Positions 1 to 10,211 of a DNA stretch of 64,000 nt are shown piece by piece. The notes below the pieces were generated by a model, which had not been told where the DNA came from, searched no databases, and saw nothing but the letters and a program-made list of their open reading frames with translations. Every line of letters starts with the position of its first letter. Position 1 is the stretch's first letter. The translations under genes were made by a program, and so were the position numbers. The DNA comes from Lactarius indigo (lineage: Eukaryota; Basidiomycota; Agaricomycetes; Russulales; Russulaceae), in contig JAFKAC010000126.1 in NCBI GenBank assembly GCA_025766275.1, positions 1 to 64,000 on the forward strand, in the 5' to 3' direction.

Positions 1-591
1 GTGTACCGTGATCTTGTACCAGTGATTGGACTAATGTGCCTATCAAAACGTGACAAGTATCATGGGGAAAAACGAGCTTGCCCCTGTGTCAAAAGGAAGG
101 AAAACTCAAAACACCACGATACAGGAATGATGGCCCACTCACAAGACGGCCCGATGGATTCGCCCTTCTTAGCAGGTTTGAAGTCATGCTCGAGAGCCTC
201 TGCGAAGCTTGGCTTAGTGAGACCTGGTTGCGCTCCATCGCCGAAGTTCGATATGCTTTGAATCGTCCAATCGATGAGTGAAGAGGACTGATGTTAGGTT
301 GACATCGGCGAAGTGACCTCCCGAGAAGTTGCCTGTACGGTCTCTTGTGAGACCCTTGATCCATTTGGCACCGGGTGAAAAGTTCCACTGAGGATATTCG
401 GTAGTATCGTTACTACGGGGCTGCGAATGGGTATGTCCACCACCCATGGCGACGGTCGATTATCGATGTGAAGGGTCGCTTCGATGATGTTATAGTCACG
501 CGACGACATTTGACCCATGTGCACGTGATCAATACCAGCCTAATTGAGCGTTCGACGGACAGGAGGACCGTCGTGGCCGCCGCAGCCAGCC
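1..591. other. Left flank, no supported gene
   Basis: Short overlapping ORFs occur on both strands but none has a recognisable domain or a coherent splice pattern. No H2A.Z relic is seen here, unlike the region upstream of every other Rex1 copy. The last part is presumably the promoter and 5' leader of the Rex1 gene. Confidence 0.5.
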
Positions 592-3039
592 ATGGAACGA
601 TCGTCTTCATCTGCGAGTTCGTCGCCGAAAAAGCACAAAAGGACTTTCATCTGTCTCTGAATCTGAATCTGATATTTCTGCCCATCGGAATGATCAAGCT
701 GTAGACGAGCAATGGGTAAAAGTCGAAAAGCGAAAAACAAAAAAAGCAAAAAAGTTAGATGCGAAGCTGGACGTGTGTGTCTCTCACCCTCTAACTCCTC
801 TCGAATCCATCCCACTGAGACCACACAGGCCACTCCCCCAAAATTTTTATACTCCATTCCGGAGATTCTCAGGCGCAAAGATCCCGTCAGCATCAACGTA
901 CGAAGTCTCCCACCTTTTCTCGCTACTGCCTGATAACACTTGCAATTAGGATGTCCGTGACCTTGTCCTCCACATCATAGCTGATTCCCCACCACCGAGC
1001 TGGATCAGAGTACAGGTTAGTGTCCTTCACCCGCGATCGAACCGTTCATTGTCAACGAGTCACAGAACACCCAAAGCATACAAAAACTTGTCGTCCTTCT
1101 CATCCCGGGTTTGACATCTACCGTCCTTTCTCTACCTCCTCCCCCCACCTCGGCTACGAAGAACCCTAATCTACCCATACCTATACCACTTCCATCGGAT
1201 CCCCCACCACCCTCCCCATCCAAACCCCCAGACCTTCCCTCTTCCATCGACCCCCATTCGGAGGAAGCTGCAGCACTCTATGGCGGCGTTCCGTTCATCA
1301 CCAGCACGTTTTCCCACGCATGTCCTACTCGCGCACCAGGCGATTCAACACGCATGCATTCCGTCCTCAACACCTTTTTCCAGACTCCTGTCAGTGGCGA
1401 GGAGAAAAAGAGACGCATTCAGGAGCGCATTTCTGGTTCGTGTGATCTTGCCTTTTCCTTGTTCGGTCACTTATTTTCACCACAGCGGAGCGCACGCAGA
1501 AAAAGGACCCCGCGCAGTACCTCTTAACAGTAGAGCAAATGGTCGAGAATGACTATCCTGTACCTTCGTATCTTGCAGACGTGTTTACGAAGTCAGAAGG
1601 GTGGATAGAGACGCCTCAAGCTGCGGCCGATGCAGATGGTTCGTACAAGGTCTATGCGGTTGACTGTGAAATGGTGCGCATTCTTACCTAGTGCCATTTA
1701 CTATATGACTACAACTTTTTTTTTTCAAGTGCATGACAAATGATGGCAAGGCGCTAACCCGGGTTTGTGTTATCGACTTTGACTCCGGGGAGGTTGTATA
1801 CGACCAACTTGTGAAGCCGCCGAGCCCGATCACCGACTATCTCACCCGGTGAGTCTGCGAGTGAATTGTCTTTCTCGTACTTAACCCCAATCCAAGTTTT
1901 TCTGGAATAACAGCAGCAGCGCTCGATCCCGTAACAACGACACTCGCTGACGTGCAGACGCATCTTCGCACGCTCATAGACCCTTCGACGATCCTGCTGG
2001 GCCATTCGCTCGAATCGGATCTGCGTGCCCTGCAACTTGCGCACCCTCGCTGTGTCGACACCGCGATACTTTTCCACCATCCGCGCGGTCGGCCTCTTAA
2101 GCCGGGACTGGCATGGCTCACGCGTAAGTGGCTCGGGCGCACTATCCAGGATCGCGGGCCTGGCGGTCACAACCCGGAAGAGGACGCGCGTGCGTGCATA
2201 GATCTACTTAAAGCTAAGATTAAGAACGGTGCGCCCCTCCTCGCTTGTTCGTCCCCCCACCTGAAAGCAAAGTAACGATTCTTCCGGCTAAGGTCCCGGG
2301 TTCGGGGAGTTCCGGGCGGATTATGAGCCAATCCTGGCGCGCATCGCGCGTTCGCACTCGCGCAATCGCGGGTCGAATGGTGCACGCACGCGCACGGCGA
2401 TCGTTGACCACGGCAACCCCGGCGCCTGGCACGGTGGATCGGCAACTGCGCCGGCTACGACTATCGCTTGTGCGAACGACGCGGAGGTTCTCGACGGGCT
2501 GGTAGGAGCGCTGGACTCTCACGAGTTTGTCTTCGGGCGACTGATGGGGTTGGCGGATGCCCTTGGGTGTACGTGACCCTTCTCCCAGTCTTATATCGTC
2601 TGTGGTTAATCGATTCTTCATAGGGATCACACCCAAGGCAGAAAATACAGAAAACCGAAACCCGACCGGCGCGGCGGAGACGAAGACGGAAAACGTAGAG
2701 ATCCCGTCGTCGTCACCGCCCCCAGACGGCAGCGGCAACAGCCTGTTCGCAGCCGTGACGGACCTGAACGCGCACCTGACAGCGCTACACGCAGCTCTCC
2801 CACCGCGCACGGCGCTGCTCCTTTTCTCCGGGCACAGCGACCCGCGCTCGATGTCCACGCTTGCCGCACGCCGGGCGGAGTGCCAAGGTGGCCAAAATCA
2901 GCGGCAGAGCGGCTCTGGGGCGGGCGCGGGAACTGGGGATGGTGCGGCGGTGCGTTGGAGCACGGCGGACGATCGGGCGCTCGAGGAGGCGGTCGCCCGG
3001 GCGCGGGTGGGGCTGTTGTTTGTCGGAGTCAAACCGTAG
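592..3039 (+). CDS. REX1: Rex1-type RNA exonuclease (DEDDh 3'-5' exoribonuclease), intact
   Basis: A multi-exon gene for a nuclear 3'-5' exoribonuclease of the Rex1/Rnh70 family, which in yeast trims 3' ends of 5S rRNA and tRNAs. Exons that join in frame are 829-897, 950-1015, 1066-1435, 1486-1673, 1730-1848, 1897-2228, 2293-2568 and 2624-3039 (stop TAG), all with GT-AG introns of 44-64 nt. The three DEDDh motifs are visible: VDCEM (Exo I, split by the intron after the ATG at 1671-1673), GHSLESDL (Exo II) and HNPEEDA (Exo III). The N-terminus is uncertain. A lysine-rich segment ending at 772 joins exon 829 through a 773-828 intron, but it is out of frame with the ATG at 592 unless a weak 46-nt intron (about 653-698) is removed. 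An alternative is ATG 712 with read-through of 773-828. This is the only Rex1 copy here without obvious damage. Confidence 0.85.
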
Positions 3040-4595
3040 GAGACCATTGACGTTGGCGATGAGCATGTCGACATTGTATCCCTGATTAACCTCATGCTAG
3101 GCGCACCACCAACGATGGGCATCGCTCTCCCACGGGCCAGATTTCCAAAATATAAATTCTTTGCTCATTCACTGACCGGTCGTAGTTAGTCGTGTAGTTT
3201 GTCGCATCGACTCAAGGTCTTCCTGTTAATTGATGATCGGCTGGGTGATTCTGTCGCCATGAAGTACTCATGATTTCGCAAAAACTGTTCATCTCAAACT
3301 AGAAAAAAAACCAGCCCCCTGACATTCCGATGGGAGTCGGTGGGTGAGGCATTCATGGCAAACTTGGCATTCGATACATCAATATGCCTTGCGTGGCTAC
3401 GGCAGACAGGTTTGTGACAAGCGCAAAAATAACTCGACGTTCATCCCGTACACAAACCATTTCGAATCACTAATCAGACGTGTGGTCCTTCAACGCATGG
3501 GTAGGTGATACATGGGGGGAGGGCTATTCTGACAGAGCGATGACAGTAGCTGGGAGTCTCATAGAGTGGATGGAGTAGAAGCACCGAGGACGCATGTCAT
3601 CCCGAGCTGGTGCGATACCTGGCGTGGCTCTTGTTCTGATGGGCCGGGCGCAGGGTCGGCGTCTTGCGCAGGGTGATTACTCTCTGTGTGGTCACCTCTG
3701 CGTGCATGATCATCGGGTGACTGCTCTCCGGGGGTACCACGATCCAAGTCTAATCGAGCACGCTTCCCATTTGCCGTGGTGCGCGAGCGTGACCCAGTCG
3801 CCCTAGTGCGAGTCAATGGTCTTGATGCCGGATAGCCGTCGGGGAACGACGTAGAACCCTCTTACATACACGAGATCCAGTGAGTACAAGAGTCACGAAT
3901 CGGGAAATATGCTCGACATACGATCATCGGCCCTCCGATACTTCGCATGGTCGTAATACGTCGTCTTTGAGACCGGGCGAAGTATCTTGCAGTACCTTGA
4001 GCACCCACATTTGTAGGCCCTCGCCCGTGGGTCACCCGACGTCGGCATCAGTTCAGTCCAGAGTCAAAGAATACGTGGAGAGCGACAATGCTAAGAAATC
4101 GCCAGAAACACGATATCGGAAACAAACAAACAGACGCAGATAGCAGCCGTGGGTCGAGACAAAAGTCAGAGCCAAAGGTACGCAGGACAAGAAGAGGAGA
4201 ACGACGACTTTGTTTCAGATGTGTTGCGGCTCATAGGTACCGAGTGTGGCGTTCACATATTCACATGTGCAATGTCCCACAACGAGGGCAGTGCAAAGAG
4301 CAGCACAGTGAAGGCATCCATGTTGTGGATGCAGCAATATTCAAGGCTATTAATTCGCGTTGAATAGTATGGAATAATTCAAATCTTTACACGATATAAT
4401 TCGAGCGAAGTCAACAGAATTTACCCACCACCAATCCCAGTCACTTTCATTCAACTCAATTCATCGGGATTTTGACTGGGAAGGTTGAAGTGCTAGGACA
4501 GGTCCCGGAATGGTGAACGAATCCCGGTGTCACGTCTTTCTGTGAGTCTTTTACATCTCGAGGTCAGTCTATGTGTCCGTCATGGTGGTGGCCGG
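3040..4595. other. Rex1-NLR1 intergenic region
   Basis: The first 250 bases resemble the Rex1 3' flank found in the other units (around 9500-9700 and 57200-57480). About 3360-4500 has no counterpart in the other units and may be an insertion or unit-specific sequence. A - strand ORF at 3559-3816 (85 codons, Arg/Pro/Ser rich) has no recognisable domain and is not called as a gene. Confidence 0.5.
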
Positions 4596-4620
4596 TTGGG
4601 AATACCAGGGCGCCTATCTG
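4596..4620 (+). promoter_or_regulatory. Conserved upstream element of NLR1 (divergent copy)
   Basis: This matches the element found about 90-140 bp before the ATG of every NLR in the array (core GGAATATCAGGGCGGCTAT). Here the left arm of the inverted repeat is degraded (TTGGGAATACCAGGG). Function is inferred from conservation and position only. Confidence 0.5.
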
Positions 4621-4697
4621 CCTGGTATCCATATATAGCAAGTTATCCATCTTGCGACTTTCTCGTCATCCCTAATCAGGCACCTTCAACTAGCATT

Positions 4698-7600
4698 ATG
4701 TCCCAAGTTCCGTCTATCGCCACGTCTTCTACAGACTTTCGGACGATCTTTGCGACTGCTTTGGACGAATACAAACAACAGACAAAGACCGACATTTCCT
4801 CCCATCCTTTAGCTGCTCAGCTCCAGTCCTGCGACTCCCCAACTGCCATACTTGCCGTGCTTCGAGCCCAGGTCCAGGTGTTCGATCAATCCCAAAGTGT
4901 AGGTAAACAGTGGACAAAGTGGTTGGATCCCATTGTAAATGTTTTGTATGCATCCTCGGCAACCATTGGCACGGGAGTTGGGCTGGTAAGTTACGAGAGT
5001 AAAGGCCTGGATTATACCCTCTGATCAGTTTGATCACAGGTATTCCCACCGTCGAATGTAGTTTTTTCCGGGATTGGTATCCTCCTCCAAGTGAGCATCT
5101 TCCTTGATTCGGCTCGTGGGTCTTGATGACACCAATATCTCTTAGGCCATTAAGGATGTCCGCGCTAGCCAAGATGCCCTTGGAGACATCTTTGGCCGCA
5201 TGGAATACTTTTTTAAGCGCCTTGAGGCGTATATAAAGATCCGACCAACTGCGGCTATGATAGACATCGCCGTCAAGATCATGGTCGAGGTTCTCTCGAT
5301 CCTTGGGATCGTGACGAAGGAGCTCAGGCGGGGAAAAATGAGTATGTCCTTCCGCGTTACGATATGTCCAAAATCTGAGTTTCGTGCAGAGAAATATCTC
5401 TTGAAGCTGGTTGGAAGGAAAGACGTCGAGGACGCGCTTCAACGGCTGGATAAATTGACGCAAGAGGAGGCTCGCATGGCGGCAACAGAAGCCCTGAGGA
5501 TCTCTAGTGGTATTGATAATAAGGTTAAGGACGTGGATGAAAAGGTGGAGGGCGTGGATGGAAGAGTACAAAGTGTCGATATAAAGGTAGAGGGCATCAA
5601 CAACAGGGTACGGAGCGTCAACAGAAATTTACAAGGTGTCGACCACAAAGTCGGTTCGGTCATTCAAGGTGAGATATTTATACCTACGTTAGCCAGCCCT
5701 CGGACCCGTCCTGAGCCTTTTACCCGGTTAGGTGTAAAGGAGAATGGGATAGCGATTCAACAAGTGGTCAATCAAGTCAGCAACCTAAATCGTTCGTCGT
5801 CTTCTGATCTCATCACTGTCGACCACTAACTTGAAAGCTTGACATCACTTGCAGGGAATGAGTTACGCAAGGACCTTCGGAAATGGATTGCTCCCCCCGA
5901 TCCATCTATCAATTATAATACCGCGTCCGGTACTCACCACGAAGGTACCGCGGCGTGGTGCACCGAAGGGGACACCCTCGCAAATTGGAAGACATCTGGC
6001 TCTTTGCTATGGATTCACGGAAAACGTACATATCCCGTCACTATCCGAGTCTCATTTGTCACTGACGACATCTTTGGGTGGTAGCTGGTTCTGGGAAGAG
6101 TATTCTCAGGTGCGTTACCCCGCCCGCGCGTTGCTTCCTTTGTAGGCTTATATTTCCGGCTAGCTCCGTGATTATTCAGCATATTAAACCCATTTCTGTC
6201 TCTGGCTCCGCTCGCATGGCCTATTTCTTTTTCGACTTTAAGGACAAAAGAAAACAGGACTCCCGTGCTTTATTATCGTCCCTTCTTATCCAGCTCTCCA
6301 ATCAATCCGATCAATTCTGTGAGGTGCTTTTTGGGTTATTTTCGGCACACGAAGACGGATCAGAACAACCGACCAACGACTCACTTGCGCAATGCCTCAA
6401 GAATATGCTTATGATCGCGGGACAAGTGCCGATATATCTTATCATGGATGCCATCGACGAGTGTCCCAATGATTCGGGCATTCCAACGCCGCGTGAAATG
6501 GTCTTGGGGCTGGTGAAAGAACTTGTCGAGCTTCGCCATCCAAATCTACGCATATGCATCACGAGTCGTCCGGAGTCCGACATCCACACCGTGATTGGAT
6601 CTTTGGCAAGTCAACAACTATCTCTCCATGACGAAAGCGGACAAAAGCAAGACATTATCGACTACATTACTTCAGTCGTTCACACTGACCGAAAGATGAG
6701 GAGTTGGCGAGAAGATGATAAGGATGCGGCTATTGAGAAACTGACACAGAAAGCAGAGGGAATGTAAGGGAATATTCGATCGATCAGGGCTGTGCCGTTG
6801 TCTTATGCTCTCACACAGGTTTCGATGGGTTTTTTGTCAATTGGAAGTTCTGCGGCACTGTGTCCCTGCCAATCTACATCGTATCCTCGAACAGTTGCCC
6901 AAATCACTTGAAGAAACACACGAGCGTATTTTGAAGGCGATCAACGAAGAGAACCGGGAGCATGCGTATCGACTATTGCAATATCTCACGGTGGCCATTC
7001 GGCCACTTCGGGTCGAAGAGCTCGCGGAATTGCTTGCGATAGACCCTAACGTGGGATGGATCCCAAAATTGAACGCGAATTGGCGTCGGGAAGATCAGGA
7101 AGCGGTGCTGTCCGCCTGTGCCGGTCTGGTGTCCGTAATCATGGAGGATGGCTCCCGGGTTGTCCAGTTCTCGCACTCCTCTGTAAAAGATTTTTTGACG
7201 TCCAGTCGCCTCGCGAGTTCCCCGAAAGAGGTGTCCCGGTTTCATATTCCCATCGAGGCTTCACACGCGATACTTGCCCAGGCTTGTCTCGGCGTCTTTC
7301 TCCGCCTAGATGACCGCACCGACAAAGACAATGTCGAAAAGATTCCTCTTTATCCATACGCTACTCAATATTGGTTTCGACACGCTCAAGTCGAGAATGT
7401 GGAATCAAAAATACAGAATGCGATGGATTGTTTCTTCGACACGAACAAGCCACATTTTTCAGCATGGGCTCGGGTACAAGGCCTAACCGCACGCTCGGGA
7501 GTCTCCGATTCTGAAAATCCAAGAGCTTTGCCACCTTTACCTACTCCCTTATACCTCGCCGCAGAGTATGGTCTCCATGGTCTAGCAGAACGCCTAATAG

Positions 7601-9123
7601 TCAAGTATCCACGGCACGTTAATGGCTGGGGCGGAATATGCGGTACTCCATTGCATGCATCTGCGCTCAGTGGGAATCTCAAGGTTGCGCAGTTGCTAGT
7701 CGCGCATGGCGCCAACATAAATTCACGGTCTTCCGGCAATTGGACTCCACTACACCACGCTTCGAGGGGGGGACATCTCAAGGTCGGGAAGTGGTTGCTG
7801 GAGCTTGGTGCAGACGTGAACGCTCCAATGAAGGACGGCTGGACTTCCCTGCATTTCGCAGCGGCTCGCGGTTACCTCGCGGTTTGTCGGATGCTCCTTG
7901 AGCACAATGCAGAGGTCAACTGCCGGACTGACGACGGATCTACCCCACTCCTCTGGGCGTCGTTTCGTGGACACCCTGATGCTATACGGTTGTTACTGGA
8001 CCATAACGCGAACCCCCATGTTCTCGACGAAAGTGGAAACAATTTACTGCATATTGCGGCGTTTGACGGCCACATCAAAATTGCTCAGCTACTACTCGAA
8101 CGCGATGTTGACATCAACGCCCGTGACAAGTGCGAATCTACCCCTCTTTTTATTGCGTCGTCGAATGGACACCACGACTTTGTGCGGTTATTGCTCGACC
8201 ACAACGCAGATGTGCATGTCCGCAACAAGGAGGGACGGACCGCACTGCATTACGCCGCAGCCAACGACCGCCGTGATGTTGCCCTGATACTACTCGAGCG
8301 CAATGCGAAGGTCAATTCCCGGGATCACCATGGATCCACCCCACTTCTTCTTGCGTCGGAACATGACCACCTCGAGGTTGTGAAATTATTGCTTGACCAC
8401 AAGGCTGATGCGTATGTGCGCGATGACGACGGAGATACTGTACTGCATTGCGCAGCGCTCGCGGGTCAGCTGGAGGTTGTTCGAATACTTCTCAATCTCA
8501 ACGCGGAGGTCAATTCCCAGAATAACGGAGGATCTACCCCGTTACACCTAGCGTCAGAAGGAAGGAAGGAAGGATGTGAGGTCGTCGTGCGGCTCTTGCT
8601 GGACCACGGTGCGGATCCGCATATCCGTGACAACAAGCGAAAGACCCCACTACATTTTGCAGCGATTAAGGGCCACCTCGAGGTTACTCGGATACTTCTT
8701 GAGCGCAAAGCGAAAGTCAATTCCCGGGATTATCACGGATCTACCCCACTTCTCCTTGCATCGGAATGTGGAAACACTGATGTTGTACAGCTTTTACTGG
8801 ACCACCACGCCGATGCATATGTGCGCGATGACGACGGAGACACTCCGCTGCATTGTGCAGCGCTTGCGGGTCAGCTCGAAGTTGCTCGAATACTTCTCGA
8901 TCTCGATGCGGAGATCGATTCCCAGAATGATGATGGATCTACCCCGTTACACCTGGCGTCAGAAGGAAGGGAGGAAGGATCTGCAGTCGTTGTTCAGCTC
9001 TTGCTAGACCACGGCGCGGATGCGCATATTCGTGACAATAAGGGAAAAACCGCATCCGAGGTAGCCCGCGGCCCCGAACGACACAATATTGTACGATTAC
9101 TCTCCCGATACGCCACGGAATGA
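4698..9123 (+). CDS. NLR1: Goodbye-NACHT-ankyrin STAND receptor (16 ANK)
   Basis: A fungal NLR-like receptor, presumed to sense non-self or damage and trigger a response through its Goodbye domain. Exons: 4698-4985, 5040-5090, 5146-5341, 5390-5668, 5732-5791, 5855-6025, 6085-6109, 6164-6763 and 6819-9123, summing to 3975 nt (1324 aa). Exons 1-3 encode the Goodbye domain (WLDPIVNVLYA, FFKRLEAY, EVLSILGIVTKE). Exon 4 ends in about seven heptads of the IDNKVKD type, predicted coiled coil. The Walker A motif GKPGSGKS is split between exon 6 and the 25-nt exon 7. Exon 8 carries Walker B (LIMDAIDEC) and CITSRPE. Exon 9 carries LPKSLEETHERIL, FSHSSVKDFL and about 16 ankyrin repeats, including a tandem 135-residue (405-bp) duplication. 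Upstream it faces the intact Rex1; the next gene is another NLR. The start is the ATG aligning with all paralogs (MSQVPS). Confidence 0.9.
8332..9044 (+). repeat. Tandem duplication of a four-ankyrin block inside NLR1
   Basis: The segment starting GGATCCACCCC at 8332 recurs starting GGATCTACCCC at 8737, a 405-bp (135-residue) period. Both copies run through the repeats containing ADAYVRDDDGDT, AALAGQLEV and PLHLASEGR. It is an in-frame expansion of the sensor domain. Confidence 0.8.
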
Positions 9124-10053
9124 ACGACCGAGATATGTTTAAACACTGGCATGTGTAAGTGGTCCGCCCTACTACTATACATCAACTCTGACTGCAGCGA
9201 TTCACCAGAGCCTATTATCGGCTATGTAGTGAAACAGTTAGTAGAATGTGCAAATTCCTTCCCGATTCCGGTCGTACAACGTGTAACTGTACTGTCCCCA
9301 TGTCATCATTTTATGTACCTATATTTGAGTCGAGAATTCCACCGCAAGATACAGCGATCAGTCGTTTTCGAGAGCGGCAGTGTGATTCGTAAAAACTATC
9401 TTCAAGCATCTCGGTTCAACCGATTGTCGGCCCCATAAGGCCCATGAGTTTCACACACTTCACACACATATGGAGACCTGATCCGGATGTAATACTTGAC
9501 TGTCGATATAATATCCTTGTTTACTCTCAAGAGCCAATGACGGGCATTCCCAAGGGCATCCCCGCCCTCCCGCGGATTCTCACTCACCTCTTAAGCCAGA
9601 ATTTCCAAGTACGAATTGTTTTACTCATTACCCCGTGGACGTGCCCCCGTCACGATGAGGCACTCATGATCTCGCAAGAATGATTTATCCCAAACTAGAA
9701 AAAACAGGGAGACCTGCCCTTAGACTGTCCTCGCCAGCTAGTGTAGTGTGTCAAGACGGACACAGACTCAGGCTGGCACTAGCCTGAGCAAGTGCCAAGA
9801 CAGTGTCCTCGTAGAGGCTGTTCGATTTCCCGAGACCCTACCTGGAGCGATGAACGAATCTACGTGTGACTACATCTACTATGTCTGAAGACCGGTCTTG
9901 AGCTATGCTCTGTCCTGGAATAAATACTGTTTTTTTTTTTTAAAAAAAAAGGAATCTACGTGTGACGCTCTCCTGCGAGTCAATTACATGTTAGGCTAGC
10001 CACAGTCAAGTTCAAGGTCGACGGCATTGCGTGCGCGCGTCTAATGGCAAGAT
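9124..10053. other. NLR1-NLR2 spacer with deletion scar
   Basis: Unlike other inter-NLR spacers it has neither an H2A.Z nor a Rex1 relic. From about 9500 it resembles the Rex1 3' flank of other units (ATATCCTTGTTTAC, GAGGCACTCATGATCTCGCA). The simplest reading is that this unit once had both passengers and lost them in one deletion with a right breakpoint near 9480-9510. Confidence 0.6.
9871..9951 (+). mobile_element. 81-bp retroposed fragment with poly(A) end and 15-bp target duplication
   Basis: The 15-bp direct repeat GAATCTACGTGTGAC lies at 9856-9870 and 9952-9966. The other NLR upstream regions have one uninterrupted copy (for example near 27857 and 57600). The inserted 81 bp contains AATAAA and ends in a T run followed by an A run, as expected for a target-primed retrotransposition product such as a SINE or short processed RNA. 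The source RNA was not recognised. Confidence 0.7.
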
Positions 10054-10080
10054 CCCTGGGAATATTAGGGCGGCTATCTG
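10054..10080 (+). promoter_or_regulatory. Conserved upstream element of NLR2
   Basis: Contains CCCTGGGAATATTAGGG followed by CGGCTATCTG, the array-wide motif, 132 bp before the ATG. One base of the right palindrome arm differs from the consensus CAGGG. Confidence 0.55.
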
Positions 10081-10211
10081 TTGCACATGAGGCATCCCAC
10101 CGTAATTCATGTGCCGCGTGCGAATTGGTACCCTTTACGTTCCCTTCCCGGTGCGATCACCACGTTCAAGTCATTCCCAAAGTATTCACCCAGGCACCTT
10201 CAACCAACACT

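Noticed and set aside
3559..3816. Minus-strand 85-codon ORF between Rex1 and NLR1
   Set aside because: Low-complexity Arg/Pro/Ser composition, no domain, no continuation through plausible splice sites.
5342..5389. In-frame 48-nt segment read as coding in NLR1, NLR2 and NLR5
   Set aside because: It has GT-AG ends in all copies, is 46 nt in NLR3 (so not frame-preserving there), and its removal restores the conserved KKYL join.
4729..5571. 280-codon minus-strand ORF opposite NLR1 exons 1-4
   Set aside because: Shadow of the coding strand crossing introns; similar shadows occur at the same place in the paralogs and none has a domain.
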